From Antedon mediterranea (Eukaryota > Echinodermata > Crinoidea > Comatulida > Antedonidae), in contig NC_092674.1 of NCBI RefSeq assembly GCF_964355755.1, forward strand, positions 14,887,001 to 14,951,000: a stretch of 64,000 bases of DNA, read 5' to 3'. A program made the translations under genes and the position numbers. Each line of letters starts with the position of its first letter. The first letter of the stretch is position 1. Shown in pieces: positions 22,472 to 34,254 of the stretch. The notes under the pieces are model-generated. The model saw only the letters and a list, made by a program, of their open reading frames with translations, was not told where the DNA came from and searched no databases.

Positions 22472-24478
22472 GAAACCAGCACGTTTGTGTCCATTCTGTA
22501 AAAAGTATTATCGGGAAAAACTAACAAGACACATTAAAACAGTACACAATGACAACCAAAGAGTAAAAGATGCTCTTAAATTTCCAAAGCGAGAAATGCA
22601 AAAACAGTTCGACCTAATGAGAAAAGAGGGTATATATATTGTAAATAATGGTGAAATGAAGAAGAATAATCTAAAGTACGAACAAGAAAGAAGAACCACA
22701 AGTAAGAAGCCACCTGTAATGTGTGGGCTTTGTAAGGGATTTTACAACCGGGCATCGTTTAGCCGGCACAAGGTTAAGTGTCGGGGTAAAACTAGTGCTG
22801 ACTGCGACCACATTCCGATGAGTGGAATTAGTTGTGATCTGTCTTCTGGCTTTAATGTTGAAATTTTTAATCGTTTTAGGACCGATGAAGTTGGTGAGAT
22901 TTGCAGAACTGATTTAACATTAATAAATATCGGGAAAAAATTTTGGGACAAAAAGAAAACCTGTAATGTCTGACATGAGGAGGTTGGCGACATTATATAA
23001 CTTCTTTAAAAAACATCTAGTTAATAAAACCCAATGTGATCTAAAAGGTGACATTAGTGACATGTTTAAAAGAAAGCACTTTACCTCCCTAGTTGAGGCT
23101 ATCGATGAGTACACTACCGACGAGGCACTCATCTTGAACAAGAAAGAGATACTGATGCTTCAGAAGTTGACAAATTCCTAGATGTCCTTAAGTTGAATGA
23201 AGATTTTGTTTTTGGAGATGCTTCCTACCAACAGAATCAGAACAGACAAAAGAATTTGCGAAAACCTACAGTGTTACCCTTAGAAAATGATGTGCAAGAA
23301 CTCAGAGAGTACACTTTAAATCAAATTACAACCATGATAAATGACCCATATATGATATGGGATTCACATAATTGCAGAAAATTACGAGATTTAACCGTTT
23401 CAAGATTGACACTTTACAATGCTCGACGTGGTGGGGAGCCATGCCGTTTAGTGATAGAGGAGTGGCAAGAAGCCAAACAACACATGGGTTGATAAATATC
23501 ATGCTGATGGAATTTCTGATCCACTTGAAAAGTCTTTGATCAACAAACTAAAAATCACCTTTCAAACAGGTAAAGGTGTTACAGTCAAAAGTGACGGATA
23601 TGTAAAGTTAAACGCAAAGGGTAATTTGCATAGAACTAGTCAGGTGTATTACCGTATAAAAGAATTGCGGAGGAATGTAGTAATTACACCTCACATCAAC
23701 CTTGTAGAGAAGGGAGGTGTCGCACCTCAGCAATAATAAAGATTGACCATTGTAAGTAAGATACTCATTTATTGTAAGGCTATATACTTGTAATACTATA
23801 TACTTGTAATAACGATAATGTACAATGTAATTCTGTGTTAACGTAGATAACTATAACAATTAAACGTTAACGTTTGTTTGTAGTGCTGCCCGTTGGGCTG
23901 AAGTTGGTAATACACAACTATCTGACCACCATTTGTAGTAAATCGTAAACCAAGCCGAGTATACACATGATTGTTTATGTATGATTGGAATGTAATTGGT
24001 AGTGAACAAGTCCACGAAGAAGTTAATTGCGTTCTTCAGTGGCCATATAGTTAACTTCAATCTGGGCGTGACAAAAGGAAACAACCATTTGGTGCCGGTT
24101 CTGTTCCCGCAAGACTGTGTTGATGCTATGGATGTACTGAGTAAACCTGAAGCAAGATCTTCTGCAGGTGTTGCTGAAGATAACAAATATGTCTTTGCGT
24201 GTGTCCAAAGATCACAAAATCATGTGACGGGATGGCACGCCATTAATAGCATTTGTGTTGAAGCAAAAATCAGTTGTCTGGAAAAGTTAACAGCAACAAA
24301 AAACCGCCATAGAATCAGTACTCTGTATGCTTCCATGGAGCTGCCAGAAGCGGAAAGGTCACTGTTCTATAAACACATGGGGCATTCCTCAACTATTAAT
24401 CAGAATGTTTACCAGGCTCCTATTGCATGGACCTATGAATTTAGAGGTCCATGTTTATTGTATTTCTTTATATATTAG
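22472..24478 (+). pseudogene. C2H2 zinc fingers plus tyrosine-recombinase domain, frameshifted
   Basis: Order of motifs: CPFCKKYYREKLTRHIKTVH and CGLCKGFYNRASFSRHKVKC (two C2H2-like fingers), MSDMRRLATLYNFF, KPTVLPLENDVQEL, then LTLYNARRGGEPCRL (first catalytic Arg, codons near 23424-23429), HLVPVLFP, LTATKNRHRISTLYA (24290-24330), and YKHMGHSSTINQNVY with the Tyr nucleophile codon at 24410-24412. This is the tyrosine-recombinase fold seen in Crypton-like and related zinc-finger proteins that are abundant in marine invertebrates and fish. The usual H of H-x-x-R appears to be Thr. Frames change near 22950, 23140 and 23490; the gap 23580-24077 may be an intron or an insertion. Three frameshifts argue for a pseudogene unless the assembly is faulty. 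Confidence 0.75.
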
Positions 24479-24729
24479 CTTTATTTTGAAGAGGTTTTAA
24501 AAACATTAATGTGAAGAGATGAGAAAACTACACAGAAAATGGTCGGTCAAAATCTGTGTAGTTTTCTCATGATAAAAGCTTTACAAATTTGTCTGAAAAT
24601 GCTAAAAAATACTAAACCACCTGATTATAAATAATAATAGGCCTACAATTAGCTGGAAAATTGAGAGGCTCGTTTCGTTAAGAATATCGTATATAGCCAT
24701 AATACGTGATTTTGGCCCTTTACCGGCAG

Positions 24730-24803
24730 AACCTCCCGTATGGGGTCACCGCCCGTGAGCGGCCACTTTTCCAGGTCCCGAGGGTGGCCACTTACGGGAG
24801 GTT
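24730..24803. repeat. GC-rich imperfect hairpin
   Basis: AACCTCCCGTA at 24730-24740 is the exact inverse of TACGGGAGGTT at 24793-24803; between them lie related words GTGAGCGGCCACTTT and GGGTGGCCACTTACG. The block is GC-rich in an AT-rich region and probably a small mobile or minisatellite-derived piece. Confidence 0.7.
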
Positions 24804-24814
24804 CAACTGTATTT

Positions 24815-25740
24815 AAAAAAACCATTATCCTTAGTTACGCATAGAAACAGGTTCTAAGATAACATAAATAATACATTTTGACATAACTTGACCCAACAAA
24901 TGACCCTTTCACAAGGTCAGACATTTTCTGGGATTCAGTAGATAAGTAAATTTGGGAAAAAGTAGTAAAGCTATGTAATCAATTGTTTGTAGTCATGAAA
25001 CCTCATATTAAAAATATTGTACTGTACTTAGTTACGTATAGAAACAGTTGCTACAATACACTATAGGTAAAATGTTGATGTCATTTGACCTCAATATGTA
25101 AAATATTTTTTTTTTTTTCATGAAAACTCCATATTTAATTTTTTTTTAAATATCCTTAGTTATGTAAACAGGTTTAAGATAACACTAAAGGTCAATTTTT
25201 TACCTTTATTCAGATTTGTCAAGACTTTTTTTCTGAGATTATTAGGATTCAATATTTAAAGTAAATTTGGCAAAAAGTAGAAATGTAAAACTATGTAGAA
25301 CAAATGTTTTGTATTTATGAAAAACCCTTTAATATTTTTTGAAATTTTCGCATATAAACAGTTACTATGGTAAAATGTTGACCTCATTTGACCTCAAAAT
25401 GAATAAATTTACAAGGTCAAGTTTGTCATTAATAGAATGCAGTAGAAGTAAAATTGAGAACAATTACAAATGCAATCAATTCTTTGTATTTATAAAAACG
25501 CCATTTTTTACGTTTTTTTAAATTACTTTCCTTAGTTACACATAGAAATGGTTGCTAAGGTAACTATCTTGTAAATTTTGATCAAACATTAATAGTTGTA
25601 GTAAAGTGGGGACCTGTCCTGTTTCGCATTCTGACCCCTTTTGACCTCAAATTACCTATTTACAAGGTCAAATTTTTTGGGGGGTCTTTCTGTATCTCTT
25701 TACACAAAATAGATTTACAAATTTATAAAAACCATTGACG
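24815..25740. repeat. Diverged tandem array, unit about 120-200 bp
   Basis: Words of type CTTAGTTACGCATAGAAACAG recur at about 24829, 25026, 25151, 25345 and 25531, each followed by ATTTGACCTCAA- and TTTACAAGGTCAA-like words. Five diverged copies are visible. Related words (ACCTTTGACCTCATTTTT) appear at 47335 and 54476. Confidence 0.65.
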
Positions 25741-26640
25741 CCATTATTTCAAAGTTTAACATTATTTTCCATCAACTAAATATTTCAATGCAAAATACTG
25801 TTTTTCTGGCAATTAATTGAAATAAACCTGACAACACATTCTCCTATTTTATCTAAACTATTCGTATGACTCTAGTAGCATTATGACAAGCCACATATAC
25901 ATTTTATTATTGGATTAGCCATATTTAAATTGTGTTTCATGTGTTTTGTTTGTTGATATTTTGTTTGTATTTTTTTGTATTTTTCGTATTTTCCTGGCAA
26001 CACAAAACCTATGTACGAAATTTACCCCAGTGTTTTTTTTTGTGATTATTGTTGACAAACCTATTGACTATCAAATTAAAAAACCTCATTGATTTAAAAA
26101 CACCACTTTGGAAGTTATAGGTACGTTTATGAGGTATACTTTTATAAAAAAAATATTTTTTTAAAACACCCCTTTTTAAAAATAATGGTATCAACCAAAC
26201 TCCATTTTGTAATTTTTTTTTTTAACATTAAATGAAACTCAATACATGTTGTTTACACTGCTAGAAACAAAAACTGTATACTGTAAGTATTTTTGGTTAA
26301 AATAAGTATACAAGTTTGTACTTTTTTACTATAGAAAATCTGTGAAAAATGGCAAAAACATCAAAATTTGGATAATTGACCGTTGTCATGGCAACGGAGG
26401 CTAAAAATTAAAATGAATGTTGTAGATATGCTTTTTATTGAAATGTCTATTCATGGTAAACATTTGAGAGAAATCCATTTTTTTACATCTGCCACCAAAT
26501 CTTTGATTTTTACAGACAATGGCTCTTAAATAGGCTAGTTTGTCAGCATGTAGCATAGTCCTAGAGGTCTAATATATGCCTAAGGTAAGGGGCCTACAAG
26601 TTCTTGTAAAAAAAAAATGGATGGGAGGCGTAGGGCCTAC

Positions 26641-26815
26641 CTTCGATTCGTCCAATGATTCCTCTCTGCTTTCCAAATCCTGGACATTTTGCAGTCGCCT
26701 TTTGTCCAACTTGATAATGATTACATATCGGTTCAACTATTGCTTTTTGCTTTAAAACATTGCCCGTAACAGGGACGTCATTAAACCAAATAATTAGGAT
26801 TACTTTTCCAGTCAT
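26641..26815 (-). CDS. First-exon candidate, unrecognised small domain
   Basis: An ATG at 26815 opens 58 codons ending at a good donor (GAAG|GTAGGCC), phase 1. The product begins MTGKVILIIWFNDVPV and contains VGQKATAKCPGFGKQ then IIGRIE, which resembles the Tudor/SH3-like beta-strand module found at the N-terminus of invertebrate BEN-domain proteins; that likeness is an impression, not a search result. The downstream exon would be further left on the minus strand. Exon 2 of the BEN mini-gene (11728-11678) also accepts phase 1, so splicing over the intervening 15 kb is formally possible. Confidence 0.45.
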
Positions 26816-26829
26816 TTTGAATTAATTAA

Positions 26830-27860
26830 TATTCGCGGTTTAAATTCAAACTACTGGTGGTTGTCGAGTCGTCGACTCGCAGAGGAATAATTATAATTAA
26901 TTAATCAGAAATTAATTAATAATTGTTCCCCGGATGATGATGCCGGCACAACAAAATATTGATTTAAAATGTAATGTAAAATGACTTTATAGGTTTTGCA
27001 GTTTTTTGCAATTTAGGCCACACCTAAGAAAAATTCTTAAAATCATTACGATGTTATACAGAATGTGAAGAGCAACTATTTTACCGTCACTTTTTCATTC
27101 TGTACATCTTTGAATACGTAGTAAAAAGTTCAAAAACAATAGTAATTAACCGCGGAACAATAGGCCTATTGACAACAAATCATTAACATGTTAATGCAAC
27201 AGGTTAAAATAGAACCTTACTGATTAAAAAAACGGCAAGTCTTTTGACGTTATGAGCGTATATGATGGCGTTTTTAAAGTAAAAACATTTTTTTACCGAA
27301 ACTTCAATATTCAGCGACTTAACAGTTAGCAATTACAATAGTAAGTACACCTTTTCAGTATTTTTATCAAATCGTAAAACAAGAAATCAAACAAAAATTT
27401 GTTCAAGTTATAACATGAGGTATGTGCGCGCGCTAATCACAGAAGCGCGCATGCAGTAAAGGCGCACCGCTAATTAATAGGCGAACACAGTGGAGTTCTG
27501 TAGGCCTTAATAATAAATATGCATAGGCCTATGTGTATGCCTACTAAGTATTACTAACAAACAATTAGTAATTAGACCTAATAGGTTACGAGTGGAAAAA
27601 AGAATAGACCTAATTAATACTATAGGCCTATCACAACACTAGGACGATAATAATAATAATATAATCGGCGATACAATTATTGAAAGCAATTCTTTCTATT
27701 AAAAAAATAAATAATCACAGTTTTTTCATAAATAAATGAATGTAGTGTAGTGTAAAATATACTTTATTTCTTAGACAATTCAGTCTTCATACAACAAGTA
27801 TATTAAATAATCTGTTTTAATGCAAGTGTCGGAATTTTGTGATTGTACTTTGATTTAGGA
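26830..27860. other. Intergenic, with a small CpG-rich spot
   Basis: AT-rich spacer. Around 27424-27470 the sequence is GC-rich with GCGCGCGC and GAAGCGCGCATGC words, lying between the minus-strand exon at 26815 and the plus-strand transposase start at 27861; it may be a promoter, but no TATA box or initiator is evident. Confidence 0.35.
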
Positions 27861-30439
27861 ATGTCCGATACCAGAGAGAGTTCACTCCCCAGTAGTGACG
27901 GCGGACTCCGTACACCAGTAAAAGGACGGAAAAGACATTCAAGACACTACGGTTTCAATCCACGTAGGGCTCGATATGCTGTACGAAAGATGGCAAAAAT
28001 GTCATCCGCATCTACTACAAATAAGGACTCAAATTTTCTATGATTCAGATTCTTCTCTTGACATCTCTTCTACTTCTAGTGATATCACCACTCCGAGTCT
28101 GTGTCACAGTGTGCCTATTACTAGCAGTGATAGTATTACTAGTACTACTGAGTCAGAATCTTCAGCTAATGAGACTTCCGACCATGAAGAAAGTACCTAC
28201 ATACCACATGAAGATCCAACACTATTTAACAGGCTTTTTGAAGGGTCGGGGCATACTTATATCAGCCTTTATACATCTATTCTGTTATTTGTTATTATTA
28301 CTCACTCACACAAGCAGCATATTCAGATCTTCTATTCCTTATTTCAACAATTCTGCCTTCAAACTGCAATATCGTAACATCCCTTTACAAAACCAAAAAA
28401 ATGATTAAACAACATACCGACTTCAAAGAGCCAAATGCACATTTTTATTGTGAAAGATGCTACGATGAGCTGGAGAGTAAGAACAGCGTGTGTATATCAC
28501 AGTATTGATATATGCGATCAGCTAGGAAAACTGTTTAAAGGTATTAAACTATCCCTATTTTACCAATAATGTCAATCTTTATCATTTTTTTACTACCGTC
28601 CTCCATGGTTGTTGTTATTGTTAATTTTGCATTGTTTTGCTGGATTTTGTTTATTTTTTTATTTTGTTTTTTTGTATTGTAACGATTTTGATACCCCTCT
28701 TATTGTTATGGAATAGTCCTCTTAGGAGGCTTCTGATTGGTGGGTGGCTTTGTAATTTAAGGAGGAAGAAACCCACATGTGGGCAGTGGAGCTCCAACCT
28801 TGAACCGGAAGAGTCATAAGTTTTAAAAACTATCTGATCCAATCCATACTAGGAATTACTTTGTACCTGAAGTTACACGCAATTATTAGGTAGGGCATAC
28901 GAATATCATTTCTATTGTGTACTGTATTATCAGTTGTAAAATAAATAAAACATCTCCTGAATTCGTAACGGATTGTAGTTTGTGCTTCTGTACGTGATAT
29001 TACTTACTTATCGTCGTCGGAATAACACCGACGCCGAACCCGCATTTCAACGAGGCAGGGAAACGTTACAGTATTCTTAAACTATTATTATTTATACATA
29101 GACAAAACGTTCTGTGATACGGTTTTAGCCAACAACCATCACCACAATGATACCGAAACCGATACAATCAGTGACATATGTGACGGGTCTGAATACCATC
29201 GCATTGTGCCAAGTTCAATCAACACAAACAAAGAATTATTCGTAACTTTCACACTGAATACCGGTACGTACTGATATAATTTGTTAACTATTGATAATAG
29301 TTTTTAAACACATAACCTCAAAATACCGACATTATCGGTTTTACGTTTAACAATTTAAATTCTTCGTAGATGGTGTGTCAATATTTACCTCATCAAGGAA
29401 AACCCTGTGGCCTGTATACGTGGCTGTAAACGAACTTCCAGTCCAGCTCAGGTAGATGTGTGCAATAAATATTTTTTCATATACATACCTATGTTACAAT
29501 TATATATTTCTATGCGTGCTTCCCTATGGACGGTATTCGATACGGTAAAGCGTATTATTATGCATTAAGTATATTATGTTTAAAAATTCATATTATTTAA
29601 TTTTGTCAATTACTTCTTACTTGCTAGATTTTCCCGGAAATATCTATTGCCGTGCAGTATATATTGTCAAACGGAAAAAAAGAACATGCAAATGTATTTA
29701 GCTTGAATGATGGTAATTTTGCACGAATATTTTGTTTTATATTTGAAAGACCCTTTGTGATAATTATGATGCGCGTACGTAATTATGATTAACAAACTTA
29801 AGCTTTTAAGTGGACTTTAAAAATGGGCAATGTATAAGTTTGCGAAATACGTACGCTAGTTAAAAGTATTGTATATATCGTAATAAAAATATTTTGATTG
29901 TACAGGTGTTGTGATTACAACCTATTATGGAAAACGGTTGATCAAGGGGCGCTTGTTAGCTGTTTGCGTCGACCTCCCCGCCAGAGCTATTGTTTCGAAT
30001 ATGAAGCAATATAATGGCAAATCTGGGTGTAACATTTGCTACTCTGAAGGGCAGACAGACACGCCTCTGCACAGATTCTACCCGTTTACGACTGATATAG
30101 AACTGAGAACGAACGCATCATTTGTACAGAATGCTCGAACAGCATCCGTAGACATGCACAGATTATTTTATTTTTTACATTGCATTAGTAAACGATATAG
30201 CCGTAATAGACATAAGTGTATATACACTATTAGTAGTTTACCGATATCGAATATTTAATTTTGCTTAAACTCCAAATAGGTAAGAGGCATCAAAGGTGCA
30301 TCGGCACTCATGGCCCTACCGTACGTTGACATGGCAACCATATTTCCCATAGACTGGATGCACTGCGTGTTGCTGGGAATAACAAAGCAACTTTTTAATT
30401 TGTGGGTCGGTAAAGATTCTAGATGGTCAATGCTCTGTC

Positions 30440-30864
30440 GGTGTAAATAAGCAGACTCGACAAAGTCAACTGATGATTTGGTGGCGGAGGTTATTCGCGA
30501 CAAAATGGGTATCACTTTCAAGTCCGACGATATTGAAGTATCTCATCGAATCGGTCCTATTACTGACAAGCCTAGGCCAATAATTGTTCGGTTCAATTCA
30601 ATCAGGACCCGTAACAATGTGTTTGCAGCCAAATCCAAACTGAAGGGTATGCCGGTTTATATGTCGGAAGACCTAACAAAAGTAAATTTCAATCTCTTTT
30701 GGAAGGTAAGACACCATGATGGAGTTCAACGTGCCTGGACTAACAGATGCAAGATATGGGCCCTGTGTAAAGGTGATTCTAGAGGAAAAGAATATTTTAT
30801 CGGTCAAAAGGTAAGGCCCGTATATATACCGATAAGTATCATTAATAGTCGTACGCCAACGTAA
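30440..30864 (+). mobile_element. LINE ORF1 fragment inside the transposase gene
   Basis: An open frame from about 30478 encodes DIEVSHRIGPITDKPRPIIV, RTRNNVFAAKSKLKG, VYMSEDLTKVNFNLF and AWTNRCKIWALCKG. This is the C-terminal RNA-binding part of non-LTR retrotransposon ORF1 proteins (pattern: HR.G......RP.I..F......R..V......LKG..++.EDL). It lies between the tnp2 exons ending at 30409 and starting at 30925, same strand. The frame is intact over 128 codons, so the insertion is younger than the decay of the host transposase. Confidence 0.8.
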
Positions 30865-31078
30865 CTATGACGTTTATGCGCACACTATGATTAAGTTATA
30901 ATATTAACATTATTGATGTTATAGATTGAACTTCTCAACTCTCGGTTGCTAAATATTAGAACACCGAAATTTGTTGTTCGTCACCAGCGTGGTATAAATG
31001 AAGGCCAGCATTGGAAAGGTAGGTCAAAGGATTCAATATATATATTTTTATTTTTTTTTACTTTAACGTTTTTTTTTA

Positions 31079-31131
31079 GGTTTTCGCTTTTTTTTTGTAT
31101 CTCCATTGAGATCCAGCCACTGATACCCACA
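31079..31131 (+). repeat. Second copy of the 12.4-kb dispersed repeat
   Basis: The words TTTTTGTATCTCCATTGAGA and TCCAGCCACTGATACCCACA match the minus strand of 12435-12475 closely. It ends just before the tnp2 exon whose frame begins near 31135, and may have replaced that exon's acceptor. Confidence 0.75.
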
Positions 31132-31879
31132 TCATTTGTTTGGAATGCCGTGAATGGCTCATTCATTTTTCGGTGCCTGTCCTGAGTGGTATTTTAAACC
31201 AAGAAGCATACGTACACTACTGCCTATTAGTTTAAGCAATTAGTATCCTTGCAAAAGAAGAAATTACTCGAGCAGACCTGGAGTATGCTGACCAATTATT
31301 ATTAACTGGTTTTTGTAGGATTTTTCTGACAATTTATGGTAAGCTTATTTTTAAACTATGTTTGAGCAAAGATCAATCAAAGATATACTTTAATAGAGAT
31401 ATATCTTTATTATCTTGGAGTCAGGATTAAAACGTAGGCTATGAATTGAAATATAGGCTAACTCAGGCGCCGTGTAAACCAAAACACTATATAATTACGC
31501 TGTACTTTTTTTTAAGGTCGCACAAAACAGACGATGAACATCCACCAACTCAGACACTTGGTCAATGCATGTAGGCTCTTCGGTCCACTTTTCGCATTTT
31601 CATGTTTTGGTTTCGAGTCCATGAATTCTTTTGTCAAGAACATGGTTCATGGCTCGAGTTTCGTCAATGAGCAGGTACGTCTTATAATTATTGATAACTT
31701 TCTCATAAGCGTTCGTTTCATCATGAATTCAATAAGCATGTTTTTATGTTTTTAAAGATCACATTTGCTGTCGGAATGACAAAGGCCTTGCCTGCGTTAA
31801 TTCAGAAAATAAGGGTGAACTCACCACAGAAATTGGAGCAACTGTTAAATAAACTAACAGTGAAATACATGCGGTAAGT

Positions 31880-32484
31880 TCGATTCTTTTACTACGCATG
31901 GAACATTCATGGCAATTTTTTAAACGCTTAAAATTGCCTGAAAGGTACTCTAATTTCATCGAAAATAAATTTTGACAATTTTGAAAATTTTAAGCGCGCG
32001 TACGCAAGCGTTATATGCGCTACGCACCTAATTGTATTGCCAAATGATGAAATATGACCTAACATTTATGAGTACCAAATTTTGTTTAATTGTGATTCAT
32101 GCTTGTGAAGATATGATTACAAACGTGACTTCGTTAAATTTTATTTTTAATTGCGCATCGTGAAAACATAACCACATCCTGGCCATAAGGAATATACTCT
32201 GAAAAATTGACTTAGCTAGATGAAACTGATATCAAGATAATTGACGGACAAAATATTGCTAAGGAAAGAATAACTAAATAAATAAATAAAGATTGTGACA
32301 GAATCAAGAGGTTATATGCATGATAATTAGGCCTAGCTAGGGGTGGCCCAGTATTATTGTGTAGTGGATCTAATTTGATGGTACGTCCATCTTGGGGGGA
32401 AAAAACATTTGCATTTTATTCAATGTGGTAATGCATGCAAACTTTGGCAAGTAGCCTCAGGCAAGGACAGAATGGACCAACCTG
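31880..32484. other. Spacer, no gene seen
   Basis: AT-rich; a short CpG-containing run (GCGCGCGTACGCAAGCG) at 31995-32011. No conserved frame. Confidence 0.4.
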
Positions 32485-33255
32485 ATGCTTTATGTTGTTA
32501 CTAAACGAAGGAGAATTCTGCGATTACATGTAACAATTACACAAACTGCACGATCCGGCCATGTCCTTCCTAAAATCTGCATTATTTGTAAAGCAAATAA
32601 ATACATTTCTTGTCGTGGAAAGCGATCAATTGAAAGGTGCGAACTAATAGATGGTGGCAAACTGATAACAGTTGCCCGAATGAAAAATGATGACAACATA
32701 CTGACACATATTGAAAACCATGATTGTGTGGCAATAGAAGCTTCCTACCATGCTACATGTTATAAAAGTTACATAAGATTCATGTCAAAATCGCTTGTAG
32801 AAGATAAAACTACTATCCTACTGTCTTAGACCAAACAAACAAAGCCAAATTATTACATCGTATTGAATCTATGCCTAAAATTTCACCACACGTTGACATA
32901 TACAACAAGTAAGTATATTTTACCCAAGTATCAGCATAAAAGAGCAGCCACTGGCTCACAAAAAATTAAAATATCAAAAGCCGAACAGCAAATTCCAAAA
33001 CAGTGGAAACAATTTTTATCTGATAGCTTCAACAAGGAACAGCTAATCAAGTTCTTCTTTCAGATATGGAGCATGTGTGAAGCAGATCACCTCAAAGGAA
33101 TAAATGTATTCATAACTCATGGTACATTATGCCATTCTATTTCAGAATCAAATGGAAAAGTTCTAATTAATTCTATTGAGGCATTACACTCTAATCAAGA
33201 AGAGGAAGACTTTTTTTGGTGGATTTATAGACCCCAAATGACACAAATCAGTTAA
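32485..33255 (+). pseudogene. Unclassified invertebrate mobile polyprotein, N-terminal and nuclease-like parts
   Basis: Frame 32485-32829 has a Cys/His module: CIICKANKYI ... DDNILTHIENHDCVAIEASY and HATCYKSYIRF. Frame 32863-33255 has KQWKQFLSDSFNKEQLIKFF, GINVFITHGTLCHSI and LHSNQEEED, resembling the stretch before the EADTR block of a family of large invertebrate proteins whose later part looks XPG/PIN-like (DTD). I know this architecture only from repeated uncharacterised proteins and do not assign a named transposon class. The order is odd: in full-length relatives the blocks found at 34262-35725 come between these two, so this copy is rearranged or composed of two insertions. Confidence 0.6.
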
Positions 33256-34254
33256 GAAACACAAATTTTTTTTTCCCAGATTGGCCCTTTTTAGACTTAA
33301 AATAGGGATACTATAGAATTAATTTCCGGGTTCACTGTGATTCAACGGGTTCACATTGCAACTTCCTGGTTTTAACTAAGTTAGCCGTTGGTGGCGATAG
33401 CTATCTTAGTTTTTTGTTTATTGTCGGACCACGCAGTAGCAAAAATAAAAATTATACTGCAAATTAATAAAGATCAAATAATTTCAATTAAATATACGCC
33501 ATAAAGCAGGGGAATAGTATATAAAATTACATAGGGAGAACTGATAAGACCTTTGTTTGAAATCGAGTGAAACCCCGATACGCGTGTTATTGAGTAAGCT
33601 GGCAGGACAGTACACAATTTGGTTGCTGGATGGAACAAAATATCGCGCGTCTTGACCCAATTTTGAATGATTCGTACAAAGGGACACTACCCAAGTGCAT
33701 ACATATTGTTTAGTAGTCTGACAGACAGGTTAATGGAACGTCGCAGTTTTCTTGGCGCTGAAGCTACGAAGTGAACGCGAACGATTTTTACTGTATATTA
33801 TAGTCCCCGACAAAAATTACCCACGTTCCCCTACAGGGGACTAGGTTCCCCGGCGAGGGGGCTAGAGCCACCACCATATCCCCAGACCACCACCCGCTGG
33901 CGCCACCACTGAATTTGACAATCAATTCCTAGGCCTGGAGTTTAGGCCAGCATATTAGGCACACTCTAAATGTGTAGTTACGCAGACCGTTCGGCAAGAG
34001 AGGTGTACATTCGGGCGGTTTATTCAATTTTTTTACCATCACCTTTTTACCAAACCTAAACCTATTTAATTATATAATATTGATTTATCACATAGTAAAT
34101 ATAGTATTACTTTGTACTTAAAACTTCTGTATATATAGTCGGTGATATAAAATTTTATATTTCACCCTAAATCATAGGTAGAATGATTACTTTAACATGT
34201 ATGAATATGCTAATCAAAATTTTTATGTAGGATATTTACATTCGCCTGGTTTCT
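33256..34254. other. Insert-like spacer between two parts of the polyprotein remnant
   Basis: No coding motif. At 33831-33876 short complementary G/C blocks (CCCCTACAGGGG, TTCCCCGGCGAGGGGG) could fold. The origin of the block is unknown. Confidence 0.4.

Larger units (their letters stand above)
24480..26590. other. Repeat-rich, no gene recognised
   Basis: Contains the hairpin at 24730-24803 and the diverged tandem array at 24815-25740. The remainder is AT-rich. A GTTGTCATGGCAAC word at 26382-26395 resembles an RFX X-box but lies in repeat-like DNA. Confidence 0.5.
27861..31873 (+). pseudogene. EnSpm/CACTA (tnp2-type) transposase, multi-exon, decayed
   Basis: Exon 1 starts at ATG 27861 (MSDTRESSLPSSDGG), Ser-rich, then two frame changes lead to YSLTQAAYSDLLFLIS and HFYCERCYDELESKNSVC. 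Further exons: 29102-29263 (ELFVTFTLNT), 29370-29451 (DGVSIFTSSRKTLWPVYV, NELPVQLR), about 29638-29705 (KYLLPCSIYC, then a stop), 29906-30155 (CVDLPARAIVSNMKQYNG), 30280-30409 (GASALMALPYVDM, PIDWMHCVLLGITKQL), 30925-31018, 31135-31338 (SVPVLSGILNQEAY), 31517-31674 (NIHQLRHLVNACRLFGPL, CFGFESMN) and 31758-31873. These are successive tnp2 landmarks (LTFNTDG..., INELP, DLPA...N..QYNG, YMHCVLLG, H.L.HL...GPL...S.F.FE). Most introns have canonical GT-AG ends. Stops and frameshifts make it inactive. No CACTA termini were located. Confidence 0.85.

Noticed and set aside
23860-24186. 108-codon minus-strand frame within the recombinase locus
   Set aside because: It overlaps the recombinase-coding strand and shows no recognisable family.
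26382-26395. RFX X-box-like site GTTGTCATGGCAAC
   Set aside because: Lies in repeat-like AT-rich DNA without a nearby gene start, with one mismatch to the palindrome.
28608-29044. Possible solo LTR (TG...CA, CCAAT-like and AATAAA words)
   Set aside because: No target duplication or matching partner LTR could be found; may simply be an intron of the tnp2 gene.
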